A DNA stretch of 64,000 nucleotides from Paraliobacillus sp044383835 (GCF_044383835.1 NZ_JBISEP010000009.1:1-64000), one strand, 5' to 3'. Shown: positions 51,889 through 61,958, counted from the first letter of the stretch. The notes: a model not told the origin generated them from the letters alone. Numbers and translations: made by a program.

Positions 51889-53229
51889 GTGAAAAGTTTG
51901 AAACGTTTTACTTGGATAACTTTGATGACCTTAGTCTGTATGATAAGTTTTCAAATGCCAATTAGTCATGCTGAAGACAATGGTAACGGAGATGGAAAAT
52001 TAGTATATATCATACCGATTGAAGAAGAAGTAGAACGTGGTTTGGAAGCTTTTTTGAAGCGCGCAACGAAGGAAGCGAAAGAAGCATCTGCTGATCATAT
52101 CATACTTGAACTGAATACTCCTGGTGGTCGGGTGGATGCGGCGAATAATATTGCAGTGTTGTTGCAAGATTTAGATATTCCAACAACATCACTTATTACT
52201 AGTCGTGCGCTGTCTGCTGGATCGTATATATCATTAAATACAGATAAAATATACATGAAGCCACAAGCTACGATGGGCTCTAGTGGAGTCATTAACTCAG
52301 ATGGATCAGCAGCAGATAAAAAAGCGCAATCAGCATGGCTAAGCGCCATGCGTAGTGCGGCTGAGTCAAAAGGAAGAGATCCATTGTATGCAGCGGCTAT
52401 GGCTGATGCTAGTATTGACCTTCCTGAATATAATGCGCCAAAAGGCGAATACTTAACATTAGGGCCATCTGAAGCGGTGGAGATTGGTTATGCAGAAGCT
52501 ATAGTCAATCATCGAACGGAATTATTGAATGAACTGGGGCTTAGTAATGCGGAGATTGTAGAAACAGAAGTGACCTTTTCAGAAGCTTTGGCACGTTTTT
52601 TTACAAGTTCTACAGTAGTACCGATATTATTATCATTAGCTAGTATTGGTTTAATTGTCGAATTATATTCACCAGGATTTGGTATACCTGGTTCGATTGG
52701 CTTAGCTTCACTTCTTTTGTTTTTCTATGGACATATTGTTGCTGGATTTGCTGGATATGAAGCAATCATTTTATTAGTTTTGGGCATTGTTTTAATTGTT
52801 GCAGAGTTATTTGTACCTGGAGGAATTGTCGGATCTCTAGGTGTTGGTGCTGTTGTAGGTTCATTATATATGTCAGCACCTGATGTAGGAATGATGAGTG
52901 TAAGCATTGCAATTGCATTTGTGGTAGCTGTTATTACAGCTATATTATTGTATAAATTAATGGGGTTGGAAAAAGGTATTTTTAGACATGTTATTCTTAG
53001 TGATGCCACAACAAGAGAAAAAGGATATGTTTCTTCAGTAAATCGATTAGAATTAATCGGATTAGAAGGCATAGCACTCACACCACTTCGTCCATCAGGA
53101 ACAGCTATATTTGAAGGAGAACGACTTGATGTTATCACAGAGGGGGGGTATATCGCTAGCCAACAGCCAGTAAAAATAATCAAAACAGAAGGTTCAAGAA
53201 TTGTTGTAAGAGAAATGAAAAACACATAG
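51889..53229 (+). CDS. yqeZ: NfeD-family membrane serine protease YqeZ
   Basis: A 446-residue NfeD-type protein acting with flotillin in membrane stress. It has a signal peptide (1-28), then a ClpP-class protease domain (LELNTPGGRVDAANNIA; catalytic-serine region RALSAGSYISL, 106-116). Several membrane spans follow (about 205-320), and a C-terminal OB-fold NfeD domain (GLEGIALTPLRPSGTAIFEGERLDV) ends it. The GTG start follows GGAGGGAGGG. It is 13 bp from floA. The B. subtilis operon aids resistance to envelope-active bacteriocins. Confidence 0.9.
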   Translation: MKSLKRFTWITLMTLVCMISFQMPISHAEDNGNGDGKLVYIIPIEEEVERGLEAFLKRATKEAKEASADHIILELNTPGGRVDAANNIAVLLQDLDIPTTSLITSRALSAGSYISLNTDKIYMKPQATMGSSGVINSDGSAADKKAQSAWLSAMRSAAESKGRDPLYAAAMADASIDLPEYNAPKGEYLTLGPSEAVEIGYAEAIVNHRTELLNELGLSNAEIVETEVTFSEALARFFTSSTVVPILLSLASIGLIVELYSPGFGIPGSIGLASLLLFFYGHIVAGFAGYEAIILLVLGIVLIVAELFVPGGIVGSLGVGAVVGSLYMSAPDVGMMSVSIAIAFVVAVITAILLYKLMGLEKGIFRHVILSDATTREKGYVSSVNRLELIGLEGIALTPLRPSGTAIFEGERLDVITEGGYIASQQPVKIIKTEGSRIVVREMKNT

Positions 53230-53242
53230 GAGGAATTGAGTT

Positions 53243-54229
53243 ATGGGACCAGATCAAATTATATCTTTGGTTATCATTGGTATTATCATTATAGCAATTG
53301 CTGTACTATTTACCTTTATTCCAGTAATGTTATGGATTAGTGCACTAGCTGCAGGAGTAAAAGTAAGTATTTTCACTTTAGTAGGAATGCGGTTAAGACG
53401 TGTTGTACCTGCTCGTGTTATTAATCCATTGATTAAAGCTCACAAAGCTGGAATCAATGTGAATACAAATCAGCTAGAAAGTCACTATTTAGCAGGAGGT
53501 AATGTTGACCGTGTCGTTAATGCATTAATCGCGGCTCAACGTGCAAATATTGAACTTAGCTTTGAGCGAGCTGCTGCAATTGATTTAGCGGGTCGTGATG
53601 TACTTCAAGCGGTTCAAATGAGTGTCAATCCGAAAGTTATTGAAACACCATTCATCGCTGGTATTGCCATGGATGGGATTGAAGTAAAAGCAAAAGCTCG
53701 AATCACTGTTCGTGCAAATATTGATCGTTTAGTCGGTGGTGCTGGTGAAGATACCGTTATTGCTCGTGTTGGTGAAGGAGTAGTAAGTACGATTGGTAGT
53801 TCAGAAGCACATACTGCAGTTTTAGAAAACCCAGACTCTATTTCACACAATGTTTTAAATAGAGGACTAGATGCGGGAACGGCATTTGAAATTCTTTCCA
53901 TAGATATTGCTGATGTTGATATTGGCAAAAATATCGGTGCGATTTTGCAAACTGATCAAGCAGAGGCAGATAAAAACATTGCGCAAGCAAAAGCGGAAGA
54001 GCGTCGCGCGATGGCTGTTGCTCAAGAGCAAGAAATGGTTGCGCGTGTTCAAGAAATGCGTGCTAAAGTTGTGGAAGCAGAAGCTGACGTTCCATTGGCA
54101 TTGGCTGAAGCGTTACGTTCAGGTAATATGGGTGTTATGGATTATATGAACTATAAAAATATTGATGCAGATACTGACATGCGTGATTCAATAGGTAAAT
54201 TATCTGAAGACGATTCTGATGACGAATAA
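53243..54229 (+). CDS. floA: Flotillin-like protein FloA (YqfA)
   Basis: FloA organises membrane microdomains and affects fluidity and signalling complexes. The 328-residue protein has N-terminal membrane-inserted hydrophobic segments (about 6-50), an SPFH-type domain, and a coiled-coil Ala/Glu-rich region (NIAQAKAEERRAMAVAQEQE). The tail is acidic. AGGAGG precedes the ATG. The yqeZ-floA pairing is the conserved NfeD-flotillin module. Confidence 0.95.
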   Translation: MGPDQIISLVIIGIIIIAIAVLFTFIPVMLWISALAAGVKVSIFTLVGMRLRRVVPARVINPLIKAHKAGINVNTNQLESHYLAGGNVDRVVNALIAAQRANIELSFERAAAIDLAGRDVLQAVQMSVNPKVIETPFIAGIAMDGIEVKAKARITVRANIDRLVGGAGEDTVIARVGEGVVSTIGSSEAHTAVLENPDSISHNVLNRGLDAGTAFEILSIDIADVDIGKNIGAILQTDQAEADKNIAQAKAEERRAMAVAQEQEMVARVQEMRAKVVEAEADVPLALAEALRSGNMGVMDYMNYKNIDADTDMRDSIGKLSEDDSDDE

Positions 54230-54283
54230 GTACTACAATCGCTTAACGTGTAAACAGATATCTTCTAAAAGGAGCGATGGCAA

Positions 54284-54742
54284 ATGGATGATATTGTAGC
54301 CATCCTAACAATGTTATTTGCTGTTGGTGGTGGGTTGTTTGGTTTGTTTGGGCAGAAAGACGACTCAGATGACAAAAAAACATCTATGCCTTTGCCAAAT
54401 CAAAAAAAGATACAAACATCTCATAAGAAAGCAGAGTATAAGGCAGAGGATAATGAAACAAATCCAGAAAATACGAATGTTTATCTTGATGAAAAACAGG
54501 CTCAGTTAGATGACTTAAAAGCTAATATGGAAATTAATTATGATCAAGTTAATTTACCACCTGTAGAAAACAGAACTACTTATAAGAAAGATAGAAAGCA
54601 GGTTAAAGTTAATAAAAGAAAAACTTCTTTCTCTATTAGTAAAAATATTTCTAAAGAAGGATTAGCCGAAAGTGTTATTATGGCAGAAGTACTCGGCCCG
54701 CCACGAGCCAAAAAACCATATCAAAGAAAAATATATAAATGA
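54284..54742 (+). CDS. YqfB-position protein, unknown function
   Basis: A 152-residue protein with one N-terminal hydrophobic segment (about 4-24) and a long polar, charged middle region with few large hydrophobic residues. A compact C-terminal motif follows (SKEGLAESVIMAEVLGPPRA, ending basic). Position after floA is that of B. subtilis yqfB, which shares the SigW operon. I recognise no domain; the conserved tail is probably its functional part. AAAGGAG lies upstream of the ATG, and a terminator follows. Confidence 0.7.
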   Translation: MDDIVAILTMLFAVGGGLFGLFGQKDDSDDKKTSMPLPNQKKIQTSHKKAEYKAEDNETNPENTNVYLDEKQAQLDDLKANMEINYDQVNLPPVENRTTYKKDRKQVKVNKRKTSFSISKNISKEGLAESVIMAEVLGPPRAKKPYQRKIYK

Positions 54743-54750
54743 TAAGATCT

Positions 54751-54785
54751 TCCCCCATACCCAGTCATAAGGTATGGGGGTTTTC
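54751..54785 (+). terminator. Terminator after yqfB-position gene
   Basis: CCCCCATACC pairs perfectly with GGTATGGGGG, loop of 9, followed by TTTT. Confidence 0.88.
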
Positions 54786-54913
54786 TGTTAATAAAACTTA
54801 ACATGGAATGATAAACAAGTCTTGATTAAATAAAAGCATCATGTACACTTCATTATTTTCCTAGTTCTGTTTTTTTACCACATACATATATTAAAAATGG
54901 AGGGGGTATTTGG

Positions 54914-55210
54914 ATGAATAAATGGCAACAACGTTTTAGTAATTGGTTAATACATCATCTTAAATTACCTTCTGATACCGTGTTAGAGCTACCAAGAATT
55001 ACAACAATTGGTCAGTTTCATGCTTATATTGAAAATCATCGAGGTTTAATTATTTTTAAAGATAAAGAAATACAATTAAAGATGGAGCAAGGAATATTGA
55101 AAATTATAGGTCAAGATTTTGTCATAAAAACACTTTTGCCAGAAGAAATACTTATTGAGGGAACCATTTACGCTATTCGATTTGTGAATAGTGACAATAA
55201 CGAACAGTAG
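54914..55210 (+). CDS. yqfC: Sporulation protein YqfC
   Basis: A 98-residue protein of the YabP/YqfC family, expressed in the mother cell under SigE in B. subtilis. It shows LKLPSDTVLELPRITTIGQ, HAYIENHRGLIIF and the KIIGQDFVIKTLLPEEI core. A CATACATA word at 54881-54888 resembles a SigE -10 element without a convincing -35. GGAGGGGG precedes the ATG. It overlaps the start region of yqfD and is surely cotranscribed with it. Confidence 0.88.
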   Translation: MNKWQQRFSNWLIHHLKLPSDTVLELPRITTIGQFHAYIENHRGLIIFKDKEIQLKMEQGILKIIGQDFVIKTLLPEEILIEGTIYAIRFVNSDNNEQ

Positions 55211-55232
55211 TCAAACTATTGGGGGATGGAAT

Positions 55233-56453
55233 ATGAATAAGATTCAGGCCACATGGTTACAAGGTTATGTTCAATTGAAGATAGTAGGGTATCATCCAGA
55301 GCTATTCTTTGACTTATGTGTCAGACATCATATCAATGCTTGGAATATAAAAAAAATCGATCAAACAACTTGTACGGGTAATATTTACATTAAAGATATT
55401 AAAAAAATGCGAAGATTAAGAAAACAAACACGATTTAAAGTATATTTCATAAAAAAGAATGGACTCCCTTTTCTGTTTAAGCAAACGACAAATAATCTTC
55501 CCTTAATATTAGGGTTAACAGCTAGTTTTTTTTTAGTGTTATTTTTATCTAATATGGTATGGAGCATTGACGTACAAGGTGTAAGACCAGAACTAGAAAA
55601 ACAAATACGCATTACACTTAACGAAAATGGCGTGTACAAAGGGAAGTTGAAATTTTCAATTCGCTCGGTAACAGAAATGCAGCAACTGTTATTGGACGAA
55701 ATACCTGAATTATTATGGATAGGTGTTAAAGAAAATGGGACAACTTATGCATTAGAAGGCGTAGAGAAAACTCAAATATCGGAGAAAGAAGACGCTTCAC
55801 CACGTCATATTGTAGCAGCGAAAAATGGGGTGATTACCGATATGTATGTATCCAAAGGTCGTCCAATGGTTTCGGTAAATGATTATGTAAATAAAGGGGA
55901 TATTTTAGTTGCAGGGACGTTAAGTGAAGAAGAAGTGAAAAAAGAAAAGAATAAAGATCAAAAGAAGCGCCATAATCAGATAGCTGCGACAGCAGAAATC
56001 TATGCAAGCACATGGTATGAATCTAATGTTACTATTCCTATTGAAGCGGATTATCATGTGCTAACTGGTGAAACAGCAAACAAATATTATTTTAATGTAG
56101 CCAATTTTTCTATACCTATATGGGGTTTTTTTGAAGAGGAATATACTGATCAACAAGTCGAGATAGAGAAACGCTCAATTCACTTTTTTCAATGGAAATT
56201 ACCCATACATATAATTAAAAAGGAAGTGTATGAAAGAGAACATGTACAAGAAAAACGAACAAAGGAAGAAGTGAAGAAAATAGGTATTGAACAAGCGAAA
56301 AAAAATTTACAACAGCAATTAGGAAGCGATGCGGAAATAAAAAAGGAGAAAATTTTGCATGAAACTGCTGAGAGTGGTAAAGTGAAACTACGCTTATACT
56401 TTACCGTAAGGGAAAACATAGCGAAAATACAAGATCTGTCTCAAGGAGATTAA
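55233..56453 (+). CDS. yqfD: Sporulation membrane protein YqfD
   Basis: A 406-residue sporulation protein of the YqfD family. It has an N-terminal soluble domain (about 1-85), one membrane span near 90-112 (LGLTASFFLVLFLSNMVWSI), and an external POTRA/FtsQ-like segment starting SIDVQGVRPELEKQI. A GD-rich repeat region (VNDYVNKGDILVAGTL) and a charged C-terminal helix follow. ATG 55233 has GGGGGATGG upstream. The yqfC-yqfD pair is mother-cell specific in B. subtilis and needed for efficient spore formation. Confidence 0.9.
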   Translation: MNKIQATWLQGYVQLKIVGYHPELFFDLCVRHHINAWNIKKIDQTTCTGNIYIKDIKKMRRLRKQTRFKVYFIKKNGLPFLFKQTTNNLPLILGLTASFFLVLFLSNMVWSIDVQGVRPELEKQIRITLNENGVYKGKLKFSIRSVTEMQQLLLDEIPELLWIGVKENGTTYALEGVEKTQISEKEDASPRHIVAAKNGVITDMYVSKGRPMVSVNDYVNKGDILVAGTLSEEEVKKEKNKDQKKRHNQIAATAEIYASTWYESNVTIPIEADYHVLTGETANKYYFNVANFSIPIWGFFEEEYTDQQVEIEKRSIHFFQWKLPIHIIKKEVYEREHVQEKRTKEEVKKIGIEQAKKNLQQQLGSDAEIKKEKILHETAESGKVKLRLYFTVRENIAKIQDLSQGD

Positions 56454-56456
56454 TTT

Positions 56457-57431
56457 ATGTCGGAAGCATTACACCTTATTGATTTAGAAATTAACGATCC
56501 TAACGAAGCACTTACATTATTCGGTACTGAAGATAAGTTTCTGAAACAAATTGAACAACAATTACAGGTTTCTATTATTACTAGAGGAGAGCAAGTTCGT
56601 ATCTCTGGCAATGAAGAAGAGGTTAATGTTATTCAAGAAATTTTAAATGCACTCTTAAAAGTAATCAGAAAGGGACTAACCATTTCTGAAAGAGATGTTG
56701 TTTATGCTGTTGAACTCGCTAAAAAAGGAAAGATACATCAATTTGAAACGCTTTTTGAAGATGAAATCATTAAAAATGCCAAAGGTAAACCTATACGTGT
56801 TAAGACGTTAGGACAACGTAAGTATGTTAATGCAATGAAAGCAAATGATTTAGTTTTTGGAATTGGTCCTGCTGGCACCGGAAAAACGTACCTTGCTGTA
56901 GTAATGGCTATCCAAGCGCTTAAAAGTGGTAATGTAAAACGTATCATTTTAACTAGGCCAGCTGTTGAAGCTGGAGAAAGCTTGGGTTTTTTGCCTGGTG
57001 ATCTAAAAGAAAAAGTAGACCCATATCTTCGACCGCTTTATGATGCACTCCATGATTTATTAGGAGTAGAATACACGTTGAGGTTGATAGAACGAGGGAC
57101 AATTGAAATTGCTCCTTTGGCATATATGAGAGGGCGAACATTAGATGATGCTTTTGTCATATTAGATGAAGCACAAAATACAACGCATGCACAAATGAAA
57201 ATGTTTCTTACGCGTCTTGGTTTTGGTTCAAAAATGGTGATCACTGGTGATATCACTCAAGTCGACTTACCCAAAGGGGTACAATCTGGTTTGAAAACAG
57301 TAGAATCTAAACTGAATGACGTTTCTGGTATTTCATTTATATATCTTCAACAAACCGATGTTGTCCGACATCCACTTGTCCAAAAAATAATTGATGCCTT
57401 TGAAGCATCTGATAGTAATCATATGGCATAA
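56457..57431 (+). CDS. phoH: PhoH family ATPase
   Basis: A 324-residue PhoH protein with an N-terminal KH-like segment and the P-loop GPAGTGKT (137-144). The motif RPAVEAGESLGFLPGDL and Walker B VILDEAQN are also clear. PhoH proteins are RNA-associated ATPases or helicases; the gene sits with ybeY and era, pointing to rRNA processing. AAGGAG stands before the ATG, 3 bases after yqfD. Confidence 0.94.
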   Translation: MSEALHLIDLEINDPNEALTLFGTEDKFLKQIEQQLQVSIITRGEQVRISGNEEEVNVIQEILNALLKVIRKGLTISERDVVYAVELAKKGKIHQFETLFEDEIIKNAKGKPIRVKTLGQRKYVNAMKANDLVFGIGPAGTGKTYLAVVMAIQALKSGNVKRIILTRPAVEAGESLGFLPGDLKEKVDPYLRPLYDALHDLLGVEYTLRLIERGTIEIAPLAYMRGRTLDDAFVILDEAQNTTHAQMKMFLTRLGFGSKMVITGDITQVDLPKGVQSGLKTVESKLNDVSGISFIYLQQTDVVRHPLVQKIIDAFEASDSNHMA

Positions 57432-57496
57432 AACATATCAGAATCCTTCCTTCTAAGTTAGCAATAATAACAGGGACAAGGTATTCTGTTTCTCTT

Positions 57497-57526
57497 CCTT
57501 ATAATTCGATAATTATAAGGTTTTTT
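57497..57526 (+). terminator. Terminator after phoH
   Basis: CCTTATAATT pairs perfectly with AATTATAAGG, loop CGAT, followed by six T. Confidence 0.9.
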
Positions 57527-57683
57527 ATATTCATGTGATATGTCTTTTCTTCAAAACAATTAACTAAGTATATACATCAAGTTTAAATCAGTGTATGATA
57601 AAAGTGACAATAAATAGAAGGATTCCTACTAAACATTCGGTAGCTATCTTGTACAGTGTAGTAGCTGGAAAAGGGGAATATTG

Positions 57684-59807
57684 ATGAAAGAAAAGTGGGG
57701 AAATATATTTCAATCCATCGGTTCATTAAATAAGCCGATGTCTATGATTTTATCGAGTTTTTTAATTGGAGGTCTATTTTTTATATTCATGTTATCAAAC
57801 GTTTTCACAGAAACGTTTGAAATCGAACGATTTAATAATGCAAAAGAAACGATACGGTCACCGATAACAATAGAAGATAAGAAAGAAACAGAACAAAGAC
57901 GTAGAGAAGCCATTCAATCAGTGAAAGATCGTTATTATATTTCCACGGATACGATTGATGAGCGAATGGGCTATATAGAAGAGTTATTCGATGCAATTGC
58001 AACGATTAAATCAAACCAATCTGAGGAAAAAGAAGAATCATTGTCTGATCATGTGCAGGATTTACAACAAATACTTAGTTCTGAAATTGTTGCAGAAGTA
58101 GATCAGCAAACACTCTCTGTTTTATTGGAGATGAGTGAAAAAGATCAATCGGTGGCAAAAGAATTATTGAGAACGACACTATACAATATTTTTAATGATG
58201 GCATACGAACAAAAGAAGTAGATCAAGCAATTAAACGGTTTAATGATAGGTTGCGATTTTCAAGCCTAAATAGTGATATAAAGCAAGCGCTAGAAGACAT
58301 CGGTTCATTTACATTGGTAGCGAATTCATTTTTCTCAGTTGATAAGACACAAGAAGCAGAAAAACAAGCAATAAATAATATTGAACCTGTCATGATACGA
58401 GCTGGTGAAGTGATTGTACAAGAAGGACAAACGATAACAAACGAAATTTACGAAAAGTTAGAGCTTGTTGGATTACTTAACACGAACCGTAATTTTTACC
58501 CAGTTATTGGTTTAATCTTACTTGTTATATTATTTGTAAGTTTTATTTTTCATGAGTTTGTTCAATTAAATAAAGAGGTAGGTTTAAATTTACGCTCTTT
58601 AATTGCTATTGTCGTTATTAGTTTATTGATGATAGCTATGATGAAATTCGCCAGTTATTACACTAGCTCTAGCAACCCGTTATACTATTTATTGCCTGTA
58701 CCGATTGGTGTCATGCTATTAAAGTTATTATTTCGAGAGAAGACAGCAATTAAATTTGCTTTGATTTTTTCTTTCATAGGTAGTCTAATTTTTAACGGGC
58801 AAATTCCGGGTTCACTGAATTCTGAAGTTGCATTATATTTTATTGCCTCACAACTTGCTGGTATTGTTATGGTACACTCGATAAAAGATCGAACCACTAT
58901 ACTAAAAGCAAGTATTGGCATGGCTATTGTCAATGTAAGCATGGTTAGTATGTTTTTCTTTCTTTCTTTTGAAAAATATGAATGGATCTCCCTTTTGCAA
59001 TATGGAGGCTATGGTTTAATGGCTGCTTTAATTGCTTGTGCATTAACGATTGGCATTTTACCATTTTTAGAATCTGGATTAGGTATTTTGTCTGATTCGA
59101 AACTGTTAACATTAGCAAGCCCGAATCATCCATTATTACGTAAAATTTTAGTTGAAGCGCCAGGGACGTATCATCATAGTGTGATGGTGGCGAATTTAAG
59201 TGAAGCAGCGTGTGAAAAAATTGGAGCAAATGGTTTGCTTGCAAGGGTAGCATCCTATTATCATGATTTAGGAAAAACAAAATATCCACATTATTTTATA
59301 GAAAATCAAATAGGTATACAAAACCCTCATCAATTTATTGAGCCAATCCAAAGCGCGTCGATTATTATGTCACATCCTTATGATGGCGCAAAGATGTTAG
59401 AGAAGTATAATATGCCTAAAGAAATTATTGATATTGCTAAACAACACCATGGCACGACATTACTGAAGTATTTTTATTATCAAGCAAAAGAAACATACAA
59501 AGACGTAGCAGAGTCTGATTATCGTTATCCAGGACCTAAGCCACAAACAAAAGAAGCAGCTATTATTTCAATTTGTGATTCTATTGAAGCAGCTGTACGT
59601 TCAATTGATGCCCCATCAAAAGATAAAATTAACGAGATGATTGAAAATATTATTCATGTTAGACTAACAGATGGTCAGTTAAATGAAAGTTCATTGACTT
59701 TTAATGAATTAGAAATGGTTAAAATTACAATTAGTGAAACGTTAAATGGAATATATCATTCAAGAATTCAATATCCGGATGATAAGAAATTGAAGGAGGA
59801 GTTATAA
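57684..59807 (+). CDS. pgpH: c-di-AMP phosphodiesterase PgpH (7TM-HD)
   Basis: PgpH hydrolyses the second messenger c-di-AMP, affecting potassium balance and cell-wall state. The 707-residue protein has an N-terminal membrane span and a large extracellular domain (about 40-265). A seven-span membrane region follows, then a cytoplasmic HD domain with HHSVMVANLSEAA, YYHDLGKTKYP, QHHGTTLLKYF and the late ISICDSIEAA. ATG 57684 follows AAAGGGG. The ybeY ATG begins at the next base after its stop. Confidence 0.93.
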   Translation: MKEKWGNIFQSIGSLNKPMSMILSSFLIGGLFFIFMLSNVFTETFEIERFNNAKETIRSPITIEDKKETEQRRREAIQSVKDRYYISTDTIDERMGYIEELFDAIATIKSNQSEEKEESLSDHVQDLQQILSSEIVAEVDQQTLSVLLEMSEKDQSVAKELLRTTLYNIFNDGIRTKEVDQAIKRFNDRLRFSSLNSDIKQALEDIGSFTLVANSFFSVDKTQEAEKQAINNIEPVMIRAGEVIVQEGQTITNEIYEKLELVGLLNTNRNFYPVIGLILLVILFVSFIFHEFVQLNKEVGLNLRSLIAIVVISLLMIAMMKFASYYTSSSNPLYYLLPVPIGVMLLKLLFREKTAIKFALIFSFIGSLIFNGQIPGSLNSEVALYFIASQLAGIVMVHSIKDRTTILKASIGMAIVNVSMVSMFFFLSFEKYEWISLLQYGGYGLMAALIACALTIGILPFLESGLGILSDSKLLTLASPNHPLLRKILVEAPGTYHHSVMVANLSEAACEKIGANGLLARVASYYHDLGKTKYPHYFIENQIGIQNPHQFIEPIQSASIIMSHPYDGAKMLEKYNMPKEIIDIAKQHHGTTLLKYFYYQAKETYKDVAESDYRYPGPKPQTKEAAIISICDSIEAAVRSIDAPSKDKINEMIENIIHVRLTDGQLNESSLTFNELEMVKITISETLNGIYHSRIQYPDDKKLKEEL

Positions 59808-60272
59808 ATGCATATCGATTTCCATGATCAAACAAATCAAGTGAATGAATCTCACATTGATATGATACAACGACTAATTAGCTTTGCAGCAGAACGTGAA
59901 AATATTACGCAAGAAGCTGAAATATCAATTAACTTCGTAGATAATAGGGAAATTCAAATAATTAATCGAAATTATCGACAAATCGATCGACCTACTGATG
60001 TAATATCTTTTGCACTTGAAGAAACAGGAGAGGGAGAAATAAAAATAATTGGAGAAGATTTGCCAATTATTTTAGGAGATATCGTTATTTCGATTGATAT
60101 GGCAAAAGAACAAGCTGATCAATATAATCACTCATTAGAAAGAGAACTAGGATTTTTAGCATTACATGGTTTTCTCCACTTACTCGGGTATGATCATATG
60201 AACGAAAATGATGAAAAGGCGATGTTTACTAGACAAGAGGAATTGTTAAATGCGTTCGGACTATCAAGGTAA
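59808..60272 (+). CDS. ybeY: Endoribonuclease YbeY
   Basis: YbeY is a zinc-dependent RNase for 16S rRNA 3'-end maturation and 70S quality control. The 154-residue protein has the metal motif HGFLHLLGYDH with H120, H124 and H130, the upstream RPTDVISFAL and LGDIVIS. It starts immediately after pgpH, behind AAGGAGG, and overlaps dgkA by 23 bases. Confidence 0.95.
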   Translation: MHIDFHDQTNQVNESHIDMIQRLISFAAERENITQEAEISINFVDNREIQIINRNYRQIDRPTDVISFALEETGEGEIKIIGEDLPIILGDIVISIDMAKEQADQYNHSLERELGFLALHGFLHLLGYDHMNENDEKAMFTRQEELLNAFGLSR

Positions 60273-60627
60273 TAAAAAGAAGCATATTGGTTTAAAGTAT
60301 GCCTTAGACGGGATTCGATATGCATTTTCTACTGAATGGAACCTGCGTATTCATGGCATTGCTTTTATATCCGTTATTGTTCTAAGTCTGTTATTACAAA
60401 TTTCAAGACTTGAGTGGACGATCGTTATCTTTGTCAGTGGATTAGTTATGGTAACTGAGATGTTAAATACAGTGATTGAACATTTATTGGATTATTTGGC
60501 ACCTGAAAGACATCCATTAGTTGGGAGAATGAAAGATATGATGGCTGGCACTGTTTTTATCGCTGCATGTATCGCAGTTGTAATTGGTTGTATCATATTT
60601 TTACCTAAACTGATAGCAATGTATTAA
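60250..60627 (+). CDS. dgkA: Undecaprenol/diacylglycerol kinase DgkA
   Basis: A 125-residue three-span membrane kinase. The B. subtilis enzyme phosphorylates undecaprenol, the cell-wall lipid carrier. The signature is VTEMLNTVIEHLLDYL, with RIH and ALDGIRYAFSTEWNLR upstream. The ATG lies within the end of ybeY, behind AGAGG. The cdd gene that follows in B. subtilis is absent, and era comes 109 bp later. Confidence 0.92.
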   Translation: MRSDYQGNKKKHIGLKYALDGIRYAFSTEWNLRIHGIAFISVIVLSLLLQISRLEWTIVIFVSGLVMVTEMLNTVIEHLLDYLAPERHPLVGRMKDMMAGTVFIAACIAVVIGCIIFLPKLIAMY

Positions 60628-60736
60628 TAATGAAATTGAATGACAAGTAGATATTTGAGAACTTTTGTCGAATGTGTGAAATCGGTTTAAAGATATAGTA
60701 AAATAATTTTAGAAACACATTACTGGAGGAAACATC

Positions 60737-61639
60737 ATGGAGCATGCATATAAATCTGGATTTATCACAATTATCGGTCGACCAAATGTAGGAAAGTCTA
60801 CGTTTATTAACAAAGTAATTGGACAAAAAATTGCGATTATGAGTGACAAAGCGCAGACTACACGAAATACGATTCAAGGAGTTTTAACACAACAAGAAGC
60901 ACAATTTATTTTCATTGATACACCAGGAATTCATAAACCAAAACACCGATTAGGTGATTTTATGGTTAAGCTAGCAGAGAACACGCTAAACGAAGTAGAT
61001 ATTATTATGTTTATGATTAATGCAGAAGAAGGGTTTGGCCGAGGAGATCAGTATATTATCGATCGATTGGAAAATGTGAACAACCCTGTTTTTTTAATTA
61101 TTAATAAAATTGACCGAATACATCCAGACAAATTACTTAAATTAATTGACCAGTACAAGGACAAGTATCCATTTGAAGAAATTGTTCCTATATCCGCCTT
61201 ACAAGGTAATAATGTATCTCATTTGTTGGAAGTATTGAAAACGCATTTGCCACAAGGCCCACAATATTATCCTGAAGATCAAGTAACTGATCATCCAGAG
61301 CGTTTTATAATGAGTGAGTTGATTAGAGAAAAAGCACTTGAATTGACTCGTGAGGAGATACCACACTCGATAGCGGTGATCATTGATCAAATCGAAAAGA
61401 AAGAAAATGAAAAAGTACGTATTCAAGCAACCATAGTAGTGGAGAGAAATTCGCAAAAAGGAATAGTGATTGGTAAGCAAGGAACAATGTTAAAGCAAAT
61501 CGGTACAAAAGCACGAAAAGATATAGAAAGCTTATTAGGTACAAAAATATTTTTAGAACTTTGGGTAAAAGTACAAAAGGATTGGCGTAACCGCTCTCAG
61601 CTTTTACAGGCTTATGGTTTTAGTGAAGAAGAATATTAA
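60737..61639 (+). CDS. era: GTPase Era
   Basis: Era binds the 3' end of 16S rRNA during 30S maturation. The 300-residue protein has G1 GRPNVGKST, G3 DTPGIHKP and G4 NKID. The C-terminal KH domain carries IVIGKQGTMLKQIGTKARK. The ATG follows GGAGG. It is followed by the small yqzL gene and recO, the Bacillus order. Confidence 0.97.
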   Translation: MEHAYKSGFITIIGRPNVGKSTFINKVIGQKIAIMSDKAQTTRNTIQGVLTQQEAQFIFIDTPGIHKPKHRLGDFMVKLAENTLNEVDIIMFMINAEEGFGRGDQYIIDRLENVNNPVFLIINKIDRIHPDKLLKLIDQYKDKYPFEEIVPISALQGNNVSHLLEVLKTHLPQGPQYYPEDQVTDHPERFIMSELIREKALELTREEIPHSIAVIIDQIEKKENEKVRIQATIVVERNSQKGIVIGKQGTMLKQIGTKARKDIESLLGTKIFLELWVKVQKDWRNRSQLLQAYGFSEEEY

Positions 61640-61767
61640 CACATGGTAAATTTTAAAACACATGCTTTATTAGGTTATGGAAATTCTATAAGTGAATGAA
61701 CAATGATAGAAATTAGATGTATCATTAAATAATAAATCATTTATAAAATGGAAAGGTGGGGTTTCTT

Positions 61768-61911
61768 GTGATCGATTTGTCATGGAGAATATTCACTAAG
61801 ACAGGAAACATTGAAACCTATTTACTAATGAAAGAAATAGAAGCAGTGTATAATGAAAGTGCGTTAGTACAATTTAGAGAAGTAATTAAAGAATATGATC
61901 AAAGAATATAA
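61768..61911 (+). CDS. yqzL: YqzL family small protein
   Basis: A 47-residue product starting at GTG 61768, behind GAAAGGTGGGG. The opening IDLSWRIFTKTGNIETYLL matches the YqzL family (DFTWKFFSQTGNIDTYLL in B. subtilis), always found between era and recO. Function is unknown. The C-terminal half is charged and less conserved. Confidence 0.82.
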   Translation: MIDLSWRIFTKTGNIETYLLMKEIEAVYNESALVQFREVIKEYDQRI

Positions 61912-61958
61912 TGTTTATATGATTTTTTTGTAGTGAGATAAGGGATAGGGTGAAACGA

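Noticed and set aside
52725..53225. Minus-strand 166-codon frame inside yqeZ
   Set aside because: Antisense of the membrane and OB-fold part of yqeZ; no start site or homology.
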